The notes under the pieces are model-generated. The model was not told the DNA's origin. It saw only the letters and a list, made by a program, of their open reading frames with translations, and searched no databases. Below are positions 1 through 6,557 of a stretch of DNA of 9,608 nt, piece after piece. Origin of the DNA: Ferruginibacter sp. (GTDB lineage: Bacteria; Bacteroidota; Bacteroidia; Chitinophagales; Chitinophagaceae); NCBI GenBank assembly GCA_030831725.1, contig JAURKN010000217.1, positions 1 through 9,608 on the forward strand, written 5' to 3'. Numbering within the stretch: the stretch's first letter is position 1; each line of letters starts with the position of its first letter. Made by a program: the position numbers and the translations under genes.

Positions 1-41
1 AATGACAGACAAAATCTGAAACCTCTGAACCACTCTAATGC

Positions 42-72
42 AAAAAGTCCCGCACTTTCGTGCAGGACTTTT
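42..72 (-). terminator. Intrinsic terminator after the tRNA pair
   Basis: Read on the minus strand this is a hairpin with arms AAAAGTCC-T-GCAC and GTGC-G-GGACTTTT around a GAAA (GNRA) tetraloop, running into a five-T tract. The single non-Watson-Crick position is a U·G wobble on the minus strand but a C·A mismatch on the plus strand, so the structure fits minus-strand RNA better. It lies 8 bp past the tRNA-Pro 3' end and should end that transcript. On the plus strand the hairpin is followed by a CTTTTT run (73-78), so it may also stop a gene arriving from the left. Confidence 0.85.
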
Positions 73-79
73 CTTTTTG

Positions 80-154
80 TCGGGGCGGCAAGATTCGAAC
101 TTGCGACCTCCTGGTCCCAAACCAGGCGCGATAACCGGGCTACGCTACGCCCCG
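80..154 (-). tRNA. tRNA-Pro (anticodon TGG)
   Basis: The minus strand folds as a complete cloverleaf of 75 nt including the discriminator base. The acceptor stem is CGGGGCG/CGCCCCG. The anticodon stem CCTGG/CCAGG encloses the loop TTTGGGA, which gives anticodon TGG (proline). The T arm GCAAG/CTTGC carries the TTCGAAT loop, and the discriminator is A. The 3' CCA is not encoded, because the next bases read CAA. It is the second gene of a tRNA pair, 30 bp after tRNA-Ser, presumably co-transcribed and processed from one precursor. Confidence 0.96.
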
Positions 155-184
155 AACGTGGTTATCTGTCTACTATTTTAAGTG

Positions 185-275
185 CGGAGAGGGAGGGATT
201 CGAACCCTCGGTACAGATTTAAGTCCGTACAACGGTTTAGCAAACCGGCCCTTTCGGCCACTCAGGCACCTCTCC
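185..275 (-). tRNA. tRNA-Ser (anticodon GCT)
   Basis: The minus strand gives a 91-nt class II tRNA. The acceptor stem is GGAGAGG/CCTCTCC with discriminator G, as usual for serine. The anticodon loop TTGCTAA gives anticodon GCT, reading AGC/AGU codons. A long variable arm is present (GTACGGAC/GTCTGTAC-like pairing around 208-230), the identity element for seryl-tRNA synthetase. The T arm is GAGGG/CCCTC with a TTCGAAT loop. CCA is not encoded. It is the first gene after the promoter at 312-343. Confidence 0.96.
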
Positions 276-311
276 TGATTCTTTTTAAGAACTATCTCCC
301 TTTCGGGGCTG

Positions 312-343
312 CAAAAATACAATCCAATGTTCTAATTCCCAAA
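312..343 (-). promoter_or_regulatory. Bacteroidota-type promoter for the tRNA pair
   Basis: On the minus strand TTTG (343-340) is followed after 20 bases by TATTTTTG (319-312). This matches the Bacteroidota primary sigma consensus TTTG-N19-TAnnTTTG, with an exact -7 box and a spacer one base long. The start of transcription would fall near 305, about 30 bases before the mature tRNA-Ser. It lies just beyond the dnaA stop codon. No terminator hairpin was seen between dnaA and this promoter, so some readthrough from dnaA is possible. Confidence 0.75.
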
Positions 344-371
344 TGAAATTGCAAACTATGTCAGCAATTCA

Positions 372-1805
372 TCACATGGCAGCCAACTGTACCTTATGCT
401 GCAATTCAAGTACGCTTTCCTTGAAAAGATTATCTGTATCCATCAAATCTTTTACAGTCTGACAACTATGTATAACTGTCGTATGATCTCTGCCTCCAAA
501 ATGTTCACCTATGGTTTTAAGTGAATTTTTGGTAAAGGCTTTGGAAAGAAACATGGTAATCTGTCTGGCCTGAACGATTTCCCTTTTGCGTGTTTTTTGC
601 AATAGTTTATCGTATGGCACATCAAAGTAATCACAAACCATTTTCTGGATGGTATCGATGGTAATCTCTTTGCTTGAGGATTTAACGAAATTGCGAAGCA
701 CTTTCTTTGCAAGCTCCAAATCAATCTCTCTTTTATTGAGTGATGACTGAGCCAACAAGGATATCAATGCCCCTTCAAGTTCCCTCACATTGCTGTTGAT
801 ATTATATGCGATGTATTTTACGACTTCTTTAGGCAGGTCAAGTCCGTCGTTGCGCATCTTATGCTCCAAAATTTCGATTTTGGTTTCATAATCAGGCAAT
901 TGAAGATCTGCGCTCAAACCCCAACGGAAGCGACTCAATAGTCTTTCCTGCACACCCTCAAGATCTTTTGGTGATTTATCACTGGTCAGAATCAGCTGCT
1001 TACCACTTTGATGCAGGTGATTGAAAATCGAGAAGAAAGCATCTTGAGATTTTTCAGCACGATTGAAGAATTGAACATCATCAATGATCAACACATCAAT
1101 CATCTGATAGAAGTGGATGAAATCGTTTATCGCGTTGTTTCTGCTATGATCGATAAACTGGTTGATGAATTTCTCTGAGCTCACATAGAGCACCACTTTA
1201 TTCTGATATAGTCTTTTTACTTCATTTCCGATGGCCTGCGCCAAGTGGGTTTTACCCAAACCAACGCCTCCGTAGATCACCAATGGATTGAATGAAGTAC
1301 TGCCTGGCTTTTCCGCCACCGTTTTTCCGGCTCTTCTTGCCACACGGTTGCAATCTCCCTCAATGTATGAATCGAAAGTATATGCACTATTCAACTGAGG
1401 ATCAATCTGCATTTTTTTCAACCCGGGTATCACGAATGGATTTTTCACCGGATTGTTGACCATCAACGGGAAATCCATCTCGTTGTTGGAATACATCTTG
1501 TATCCGTTGGCAGGAACATCCATTGTCAATGGTTTGTTACTGCTGTTCCCACTATCCACCATGATCCTGTATTCCAATCTCGCCTCTTTACCCAATTCTC
1601 TTTTCAATGTTTTAGCCAGTAAAGCGACGTAGTGCTCTTCGAGGTATTCATAAAAAAACTGGCTGGGGACCTGTATGGTGAGAATCTTTTCTTTTAGCTC
1701 AACAGGCTTGATGGGCTCAAACCAAGTTTTGAAATGTTGCCACTCCACGATATCCTTGATGATTTCCAAGCAATTTTGCCAAACTTTTTCAAAAGACTTC
1801 TCCAT
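372..1805 (-). CDS. dnaA: Chromosomal replication initiator protein DnaA
   Basis: DnaA is the AAA+ ATPase that binds DnaA boxes, melts the origin and loads the helicase. The protein is 477 aa from the ATG at 1805, close to family length. Domain I is roughly residues 1-75 (W22 in a WQHFKTW-type motif). A variable linker spans about 76-130. The AAA+ core has Walker A GGVGLGKT (179-186), Walker B DVLIIDD (237-243) and the box VII SRF arginine finger (R292). Domain IV carries the DnaA-box-binding signature GGRDHTTVIHS (437-447). All key residues are intact. An in-frame TTG at 1820 would add five residues (MFSGI), but the ATG opens the family-typical MEKSFEKVW N-terminus. No clear promoter box was recognised upstream. 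A 12-bp palindrome lies 23 bp before the ATG and could be an operator; that is inference. It is divergent from the DUF3127 gene and upstream of the tRNA pair. Confidence 0.98.
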   Translation of the reverse strand: MEKSFEKVWQNCLEIIKDIVEWQHFKTWFEPIKPVELKEKILTIQVPSQFFYEYLEEHYVALLAKTLKRELGKEARLEYRIMVDSGNSSNKPLTMDVPANGYKMYSNNEMDFPLMVNNPVKNPFVIPGLKKMQIDPQLNSAYTFDSYIEGDCNRVARRAGKTVAEKPGSTSFNPLVIYGGVGLGKTHLAQAIGNEVKRLYQNKVVLYVSSEKFINQFIDHSRNNAINDFIHFYQMIDVLIIDDVQFFNRAEKSQDAFFSIFNHLHQSGKQLILTSDKSPKDLEGVQERLLSRFRWGLSADLQLPDYETKIEILEHKMRNDGLDLPKEVVKYIAYNINSNVRELEGALISLLAQSSLNKREIDLELAKKVLRNFVKSSSKEITIDTIQKMVCDYFDVPYDKLLQKTRKREIVQARQITMFLSKAFTKNSLKTIGEHFGGRDHTTVIHSCQTVKDLMDTDNLFKESVLELQHKVQLAAM

Positions 1806-1827
1806 TATACCAGAAAACAATTTATAT

Positions 1828-1839
1828 ATGGTTAACCAT
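1828..1839. repeat. 12-bp perfect palindrome ahead of dnaA
   Basis: ATGGTTAACCAT reads identically on both strands. Its near edge is 22 bp from the dnaA ATG, so it sits in or beside the leader of the dnaA message. A perfect 12-bp dyad at this place is a plausible operator for a dimeric repressor, but no regulator can be named from sequence alone. Confidence 0.55.
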
Positions 1840-1884
1840 TATTTTTCTTCTCCCAAAACCATCAAAATCCCTGCGTTTCACTCA

Positions 1885-1975
1885 TTTTTTTTGGGACGGC
1901 GAATATCATTGAATATGTGTTCATAAAAAAATTTTTTTTATTGAAAACATTTACTAAGTGCCATCCCAAACAAAA
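1885..1975. repeat. Large nested imperfect palindrome in the dnaA upstream region
   Basis: The outer arms are 1885-1900 and 1960-1975: 16 positions with two mismatches, core TTTGGGACGGC against TTTGGGATGGC on the other strand. The inner arms are 1915-1931 and 1932-1950 (ATGTGTTCATAAAAAAA against ATGTTTTCAATAAAAAAAA), with one mismatch and length differences of one base in the stem and one in the A run. Both arm pairs are almost concentric around an A7T8 tract (1925-1939). The unmatched segments between them are 1901-1914 and 1951-1959. One outer mismatch becomes a U·G pair only in minus-strand RNA, the dnaA direction. No T tract follows on either strand, so it is not an ordinary terminator. 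Confidence 0.6.
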
Positions 1976-2114
1976 GAAAAAACCTGAAATTTTGAACGGG
2001 CGATGAAAATAGGTCTTTTTATCTTTCTGCACATCATTTTGCAAGTCTTTTTTTTAGTTTTTTTTCTTTGTTTCTTTTGGGGAAAATACATATCCTCTTT
2101 CAAGGGTTTAGTTC

Positions 2115-2122
2115 TATCTTTG
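2115..2122 (+). promoter_or_regulatory. -7 promoter box for the DUF3127 gene
   Basis: TATCTTTG is an exact match to TAnnTTTG and ends 20 bp before the ATG at 2143, so transcription would start near 2129 with a very short leader. No TTTG is present at the expected -33 position (around 2092-2095 reads ATCC), so only half the promoter is recognisable. The same octamer occurs before glyA. Confidence 0.65.
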
Positions 2123-2142
2123 AAGACTAAAAATCAACAAGC

Positions 2143-2529
2143 ATGAGTTTTGAACTGACCGGAAAGCTGGTAGCTAAATTTGATACCGTTCAACGTACTG
2201 AGAGTTTTAAAACAAGAGAATTCGTTGTAGAAAAATCTGATGAAATCAACAGTCGTACCATTGTGAATTACATAAAATTTCAATGTGTACAAGACAAGAC
2301 CAGTCTGCTTGACCGTTTCAACATTGGTGATGAACTGAAAGTATATTTCAATATAAAGGGTTCAAAATGGGAGAAAGATGGCAGAACAAACTACATCACC
2401 AATCTGGATGCATGGAGAATGGAGCAATTGTTGAAAACCGCCGGCAATCAGCCGATAGACAATGAATATATGGAGCCATTGGATACCTTTACTTCCACGG
2501 CTTCCGACGGAGACGACCTTCCTTTTTAA
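2143..2529 (+). CDS. DUF3127 family protein with an SSB-like C-terminal tip
   Basis: A 128-aa protein matching the Bacteroidota DUF3127 family by its pattern. It starts with a beta-strand (FELTGKLVAKFDT) and runs through REFVVEK, IKFQCVQD, GDELKVYFNIKGSKW and LDAWRMEQL. Residues 4-95 look like an OB fold of single-stranded-DNA-binding proteins; the fold is inferred, not shown. A low-complexity, acidic linker (about 96-120) follows. The protein ends DGDDLPF (122-128), very like the SSB protein-interaction tip, for example DDDIPF in Escherichia coli. There is no signal peptide or membrane segment, so it should be cytoplasmic. A role in binding single-stranded nucleic acid and recruiting repair or replication partners is inference. 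It is divergent from dnaA and 36 bp ahead of the FAD enzyme gene, possibly in one transcript. The A-rich leader lacks a Shine-Dalgarno sequence, as is usual in this phylum. Confidence 0.88.
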   Translation: MSFELTGKLVAKFDTVQRTESFKTREFVVEKSDEINSRTIVNYIKFQCVQDKTSLLDRFNIGDELKVYFNIKGSKWEKDGRTNYITNLDAWRMEQLLKTAGNQPIDNEYMEPLDTFTSTASDGDDLPF

Positions 2530-2565
2530 TCTTCTTCATTGTCTTTTAGGGTAACTTCCTAACAC

Positions 2566-4152
2566 ATGCAAAAGAAAATACAACTGCGTCTGAAGCCAGA
2601 GCATGCTTCAGACCCTCAATCCATCAAGCAATCATTATCCGATTCCATCGGATGCCCTATTGATTACATCAAGGGATTTCATCTTCTGAAGAGATCTTTA
2701 GATGCCAGGGGGAAATCAGTGCTTTTCAACCTCAGTTTGCTCGCCTACATCAACGAGCCCATCCAACCATTAGAACGGCAAAAAATCCTTTTTCGAGATG
2801 TACAAAATGCATCTAAAAAGACCATTATCGTCGGGGCGGGACCTGCAGGTCTGTTTGCCGCATTGAAACTGATAGAGGCCGGAATCAAACCCATCATCAT
2901 AGAAAGAGGGAAAGATGTAAGAAAAAGAAGGCGTGACCTTGCCATGCTGAACAAAACCGGAATCATCAATGAGGAGAGCAATTATTGCTTTGGGGAAGGA
3001 GGCGCGGGTACCTACAGCGACGGAAAACTGTATACTAGAAGCAATAAAAGAGGAGATATTCAAAGGATTCTCAATCTCTTCATTCAATTTGGAGCACCTG
3101 AGGATATCAGCATCGACGCTCATCCACATATCGGTACTAACAAACTGCCTGGAATCATAACTGCCATGCGCGAACAAATCCTCGGCTCCGGTGGTGAAGT
3201 ACATTTTGAAGAAAAGCTAATTGATTTCATTGTTGAGAATCGAAGCATCAAGGGTGTTAAAACCCATACAGGATCAAGCTTTTTTGCGGATGATGTGATT
3301 TTGGCCACCGGACATTCGGCTAGTGATGTTTTTGAACTGCTTCATCAAAATAATATCCTCATCGAATCCAAGCCCTTCGCATTAGGTGTGAGGATTGAAC
3401 ATCCCCAATCGCTGATCGATTCCATCCAATACCATTGCCGCTTCGACAAAGCCAGAGACATTCATCTGCCTCCAGCTTCCTATAGTCTTGTTGAGCAAGT
3501 GGATGGAAAAGGGGTGTTTTCTTTTTGTATGTGCCCGGGAGGAATCATCGCCCCAGCCTCTACCCGAAAAAATGAGCTTGTTGTTAATGGGTGGAGTCCA
3601 TCGAAAAGAAACAATCCATATGCCAACAGCGGCATGGTGGTTTCCATAGAACAAAAAGACGCATTTGCATACGTAAATGACCCGAAATTTTCCATAGACC
3701 ATCCTTTGCTGCTCATGGAATTTCAAAAACAGATAGAAGAAAAAGCCTTCGTAGCAGGTGGAGGTCTTTTCCAGGCACCCGCACTCCGAATGACCGATTT
3801 CTGCAAGAAAACAATCTCCTCCTCATTGCCCGACAATTCATATCTGCCTGGACTCAACCCCGCAGACCTCAATGCTGTACTGCCAACTTTCGTTTATGAA
3901 AGACTATCCAGCGGATTCAAAGCTTTTGGAAAAAAAATGAAGGGATACTATACCGAAGACGCCATTGTGGTAGCAACAGAAAGCAGAACCTCCAGCCCGG
4001 TAAAAATCCCAAGAGACCCATCAACGCTGAATCATCCTCAGTTCGAAAACCTCTACCCTTGTGGAGAAGGTGCAGGTTTCGCAGGAGGCATCGTGAGTGC
4101 AGCAATGGATGGAGAGCGCATTGCTGATGCAATCATTCAAAAACGTCTTTGA
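2566..4152 (+). CDS. FAD-dependent oxidoreductase, COG2509-like, substrate unknown
   Basis: A 528-aa soluble flavoprotein. Residues 1-80 form an N-terminal domain typical of this family. A Rossmann FAD-binding motif follows (TIIVGAGPAGLFAALKL, G90-x-G92-x-x-G95, with acidic E113 ending the second strand). Other landmarks are CFGEGGAGTYSDGKL (141-155), the second dinucleotide-type motif VILATGHSA (234-242), a conserved-looking CMCPGG (321-326), ATESRTSSPVKIPRD (470-484) and the C-terminal GEGAGFAGGI segment (500-509) that contacts FAD in related enzymes. Together these fit the uncharacterised FAD-dependent dehydrogenases of COG2509, a relative of the HI0933-like and GidA-type flavoproteins. 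The substrate is unknown and I assign none. Cys321 and Cys323 could be redox-active, which is speculation. No promoter box was found in the 36-bp gap after the DUF3127 gene, so co-transcription is likely. The chosen ATG gives the expected N-terminus. Confidence 0.85.
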   Translation: MQKKIQLRLKPEHASDPQSIKQSLSDSIGCPIDYIKGFHLLKRSLDARGKSVLFNLSLLAYINEPIQPLERQKILFRDVQNASKKTIIVGAGPAGLFAALKLIEAGIKPIIIERGKDVRKRRRDLAMLNKTGIINEESNYCFGEGGAGTYSDGKLYTRSNKRGDIQRILNLFIQFGAPEDISIDAHPHIGTNKLPGIITAMREQILGSGGEVHFEEKLIDFIVENRSIKGVKTHTGSSFFADDVILATGHSASDVFELLHQNNILIESKPFALGVRIEHPQSLIDSIQYHCRFDKARDIHLPPASYSLVEQVDGKGVFSFCMCPGGIIAPASTRKNELVVNGWSPSKRNNPYANSGMVVSIEQKDAFAYVNDPKFSIDHPLLLMEFQKQIEEKAFVAGGGLFQAPALRMTDFCKKTISSSLPDNSYLPGLNPADLNAVLPTFVYERLSSGFKAFGKKMKGYYTEDAIVVATESRTSSPVKIPRDPSTLNHPQFENLYPCGEGAGFAGGIVSAAMDGERIADAIIQKRL

Positions 4153-4157
4153 TCGAT

Positions 4158-4188
4158 ACTACTATAAATTGAAAAAAATTATAGTAGT
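4158..4188. repeat. Perfect 10-bp A/T-rich inverted repeat after the FAD gene
   Basis: ACTACTATAA (4158-4167) and TTATAGTAGT (4179-4188) are exact complements around an 11-base A-rich loop, starting 5 bp past the stop codon. There is no T tract after it on either strand, so it is not a classic terminator. The right arm can instead form a GTAG-TTCA-CTAC stem (4184-4195), giving two mutually exclusive hairpins. It may protect or define the mRNA 3' end; that is inference. Confidence 0.6.
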
Positions 4189-4201
4189 TCACTACGCTTA
4201 G

Positions 4202-4217
4202 AATGGCTTATGCCATT
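4202..4217. repeat. Small hairpin AATGGC-TTAT-GCCATT
   Basis: A perfect 6-bp stem with a four-base loop, 14 bp past the previous inverted repeat. A plus-strand T run (4249-4254) comes 32 bases later, too far for a standard terminator. With the neighbouring repeat it fills the gap between the FAD gene and the ABC transporter promoter. Confidence 0.4.
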
Positions 4218-4283
4218 TGCCGATCTAAAAATCCGCATAGAATGTTCCTTTTTTGCCGTTCAAATAATTTCAATCTTAAAAAA

Positions 4284-4291
4284 TAGGTTTG
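4284..4291 (+). promoter_or_regulatory. -7 promoter box for the ABC transporter operon
   Basis: TAGGTTTG matches TAnnTTTG exactly and ends 30 bp before the ATG at 4322, predicting a start of transcription near 4298. The nearest upstream TTTG (4252-4255) is 28 bp away, so the -33 element is not convincing. The box overlaps the alternative TTG start at 4289, which makes that longer reading frame unlikely to be translated. Confidence 0.6.
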
Positions 4292-4321
4292 AATATATCT
4301 TCGTCAGACAAAATCATACGC

Positions 4322-5263
4322 ATGGACTTGCTCGTTTTGAATTCGTTGAAAAAAAATTTTTCCGGTCAAAAAGCCGTAGATGATGTAAGCTTCAGCATCG
4401 GTGAAGGAGAAATCTTCGGTTTGCTCGGCCCCAATGGTGCAGGAAAAACCACTTTGCTCAGAATGATCACCGGAATTTTCAGGCCCGATGAAGGGGATAT
4501 CCTTTTCCGTGGACTACCGTTTGATGCCGAAGCACACAGCCGTCACATCGGTTATATGCCCGAAGAAAGAGGTTTGTATAAAAAAATGAAGATCGGGGAA
4601 CAATTGCTGTTTCTCGCACAATTGAAAGGGTTGAGTAAAAAAGAAGCCGTGAACAATATCGGCATCTGGTTCGATAAACTGGGTATGAATACCTGGTGGA
4701 ACAAAAAAGTGGAAGACCTCAGCAAAGGAATGAGTCAGAAACTTCAGTTTGTTGCCACAGTAGCCCACGGGCCAAGTCTGATTATCCTGGACGAACCATT
4801 CAGCGGACTCGACCCGGTGAATGCGAACCTCATCAAAGAAGAGATTTTTCAACTCGCCAAAAATGGTGCCACCATCATATTCAGTACACACCGTATGGAG
4901 CAGGTGGAGGAAATATGCAACCACATCGTGCTGATCAATAAAGGTCAGAAAATGCTGGATGGCAACGTGCATCAAATCAAACAGGATTTCAAGGAGAATA
5001 TTTTTGAAATAGGTGTGAATGTGATGGCTGAACAATTGATGACAGCCCTGTTTGAGGTCATCCGTTTCAAAAAAGACGAGCTGATTATCAAACTGGTTCA
5101 CGATACCAAAAACAACGATGTGCTTCGATATTTCATCGAGAAAGAAATAGACATCCGTTATTTCCGTGAGATACTTCCGACACTAAACGAGATATTCATC
5201 AGACAAGTGGAAAACACAGAAACCGCAAGAACTTTTCTAACTCAAAATGACCATCATGAATAA
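4322..5263 (+). CDS. ABC transporter ATP-binding protein, NatA type
   Basis: A 313-aa cytoplasmic ATPase subunit that powers the membrane partner encoded next. It has Walker A GPNGAGKT (36-43), signature LSKGMSQK (133-140), Walker B LIILDEP (153-159, catalytic E158), D-loop SGLD (161-164) and switch H190. The Q-loop region reads MPEERGLY (79-86), with Glu where many ABC ATPases have Gln; this is common in the NatA-like subfamily (COG4152). The C-terminal about 90 residues form a DUF4162-like extension. All catalytic motifs are intact. The start was taken at ATG 4322 because the longer frame begins at a TTG inside the promoter box. Its end overlaps the permease start by 17 bp, indicating translational coupling. 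The substrate is unknown; sodium export, as in Bacillus NatAB, is only one possibility. Confidence 0.9.
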   Translation: MDLLVLNSLKKNFSGQKAVDDVSFSIGEGEIFGLLGPNGAGKTTLLRMITGIFRPDEGDILFRGLPFDAEAHSRHIGYMPEERGLYKKMKIGEQLLFLAQLKGLSKKEAVNNIGIWFDKLGMNTWWNKKVEDLSKGMSQKLQFVATVAHGPSLIILDEPFSGLDPVNANLIKEEIFQLAKNGATIIFSTHRMEQVEEICNHIVLINKGQKMLDGNVHQIKQDFKENIFEIGVNVMAEQLMTALFEVIRFKKDELIIKLVHDTKNNDVLRYFIEKEIDIRYFREILPTLNEIFIRQVENTETARTFLTQNDHHE

Positions 5264-6545
5264 AATCATCCTTATCCTCAAAAGAGAATATTTCACCAGG
5301 GTAAAGAAGAAATCATTTTTACTGACAACCATTCTGGTACCGTTGGTCATCATCGCATTTTATGCCGCAATTATCGCCATCAGTCTGAGCGATTCGTCGC
5401 AAAAAGAAAGAATTGCCGTTTTGGATAATGCACAACTTTTGGATACATCATCACTGAATGGCAGCAAGCAAATGGAATGGGTGTTTTTCCGCAATTTAGA
5501 TGAATCGTTTTTGACCAAAAGCTACGACTCGATGGGGTTTGATCATTTTCTTTTCATAGCTGAGCAGAAAGACAGTACTTCCGAAACTGTTACTATTTTA
5601 CATAGCAAATCCGCTGCGTCTTTTTCCACACTCAGGGAAGTGGAAGATATCGTGTCTGAAAGCAACAAGTTGAAAAAACTCAAAAGCATGGGCTTAGACC
5701 CGGCAAAATTCGAAAAAGCGATGTCTGATGTCAAGCTAACCACCGTAATCGACAGCAAAGAGGGTACGAAAGACCAGGTTGCGGGCGTGGCGTATGGTGT
5801 TTCTTTCATATGCGGACTCATGATTTATATGTTGATGATCATTTACGGAACCCAGGTAATGAGAGGCGTTTCTGAAGAAAAAACCAATCGTATTTCCGAA
5901 GTGATTGTGAGTTCCGTGAAACCATTTCAGTTGATGCTTGGAAAAATTCTGGGTATCGGAGCTGTTGGTCTCACACAATTCTCCATTTGGATTTTGTTGA
6001 TGTATGGTGTGAAGTCCTCGTTGCCTTTCATCATTCCCGGCTTGCATTCCGAGGTGGATGATGCGATGCAATCAGGCAGTTTTGCCATCATAGCCACCAC
6101 ACTGAAAGGACTCTCCACTTTGCCTATGGGCAAAATCGTGTCGTTATTCATCTTTTATTTCATAGGCGGATATCTTACCTATGCTTCCATCTTTGCCGCG
6201 TTAGGTAGTGTGGTGAGTGAGGACCAGCAAGAAGCGCAGCAAATGGTATTTCCGGTATTGATGCCGATTATTTTGGGTTTTGTCATGCTTACCAAAGCCA
6301 TCAACGATCCCAACAGCAGTTTGGCTGTTTTCGGTAGTATTTTTCCACTCACCTCTCCTATTGTGATGATGGGAAGAATCACATACGATGTGCCTATTTG
6401 GGAATTGGCCGCATCAATGGTGTCTTTGATTCTTTGTTTTCTTTTATTTACCTGGGTTGCAGGAAAAGTTTATAGAACGGGAATTTTGATGTACGGAAAA
6501 AAACCAAGCTGGAAACAACTTCTCAAATGGGGATTAGGGAAATAA
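5247..6545 (+). CDS. ABC-2 type transporter permease, NatB type
   Basis: A 432-aa integral membrane protein, partner of the upstream ATPase. It has one N-terminal membrane helix (about 24-47), a large extracytoplasmic domain (about 50-178), then a cluster of helices near 179-203, 231-255, 295-320, 332-352, 360-376 and 385-408. The segment GVSEEKTNRISEVIVSSVKPFQLMLGK (207-233 region) is the cytoplasmic coupling stretch characteristic of ABC-2/NatB permeases (COG1668). It lies in the same operon with a 17-bp overlap. Translation may start at ATG 5247 or at the second ATG at 5256 (MNKIILILKRE); the latter gives the more family-like N-terminus and shortens the overlap to 8 bp. The exported substrate is unknown. 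The gene converges with the flavoprotein gene downstream. Confidence 0.9.
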   Translation: MTIMNKIILILKREYFTRVKKKSFLLTTILVPLVIIAFYAAIIAISLSDSSQKERIAVLDNAQLLDTSSLNGSKQMEWVFFRNLDESFLTKSYDSMGFDHFLFIAEQKDSTSETVTILHSKSAASFSTLREVEDIVSESNKLKKLKSMGLDPAKFEKAMSDVKLTTVIDSKEGTKDQVAGVAYGVSFICGLMIYMLMIIYGTQVMRGVSEEKTNRISEVIVSSVKPFQLMLGKILGIGAVGLTQFSIWILLMYGVKSSLPFIIPGLHSEVDDAMQSGSFAIIATTLKGLSTLPMGKIVSLFIFYFIGGYLTYASIFAALGSVVSEDQQEAQQMVFPVLMPIILGFVMLTKAINDPNSSLAVFGSIFPLTSPIVMMGRITYDVPIWELAASMVSLILCFLLFTWVAGKVYRTGILMYGKKPSWKQLLKWGLGK

Positions 6546-6557
6546 TAAATCTCTAAG

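Larger units (their letters stand above)
1806..2142. other. A/T-rich divergent spacer between dnaA and the DUF3127 gene
   Basis: This 337-bp stretch has no credible coding region. It contains the 12-bp palindrome at 1828-1839, the large nested palindrome at 1885-1975, and a run of plus-strand T tracts (T8 at 2048-2055, T8 at 2058-2065, more to 2078). The plus-strand promoter box is at 2115-2122. I searched both strands for TTATCCACA and the relaxed TTWTNCACA and found no match; TTCTGCACA (2025-2033) misses the relaxed form by one base. The spacer is therefore a regulatory region with some origin-like base composition but no box cluster to call it oriC. Confidence 0.7.

Noticed and set aside
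1806..1820. Longer DnaA starting at TTG 1820
   Set aside because: It adds only MFSGI before the family-typical MEKSFEKVW; the ATG at 1805 is the better start.
1800..1820. TATAAT-like string just before the dnaA ATG
   Set aside because: It overlaps the start codon, and TATAAT is not the box used in Bacteroidota; treated as chance.
1862..2044. 60-aa minus-strand open frame in the dnaA spacer
   Set aside because: It runs through the palindrome and A/T tracts and has poly-Lys/Phe-biased composition; no family resemblance.
1806..2142. Possible replication origin (oriC) next to dnaA
   Set aside because: The spacer is A/T-rich, but no TTATCCACA or relaxed TTWTNCACA site was found on either strand, and one near-match (2025-2033) is not enough. 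In this phylum oriC need not be adjacent to dnaA. Genome-wide GC skew would decide.
2770..3204. 144-aa minus-strand open frame inside the FAD enzyme gene
   Set aside because: A shadow of a well-supported flavoprotein frame, with no recognisable domain or start signal.
4289..4321. Longer ABC ATPase starting at TTG 4289
   Set aside because: The TTG lies inside the TAGGTTTG promoter box, so it would not be in the transcript; the added residues do not resemble the family N-terminus.
4514..5101. 195-aa open frame on the minus strand inside the ABC ATPase gene
   Set aside because: The plus-strand frame has every ABC motif; the antisense translation is low-complexity (many His, Phe, Gln) and matches no family I know.
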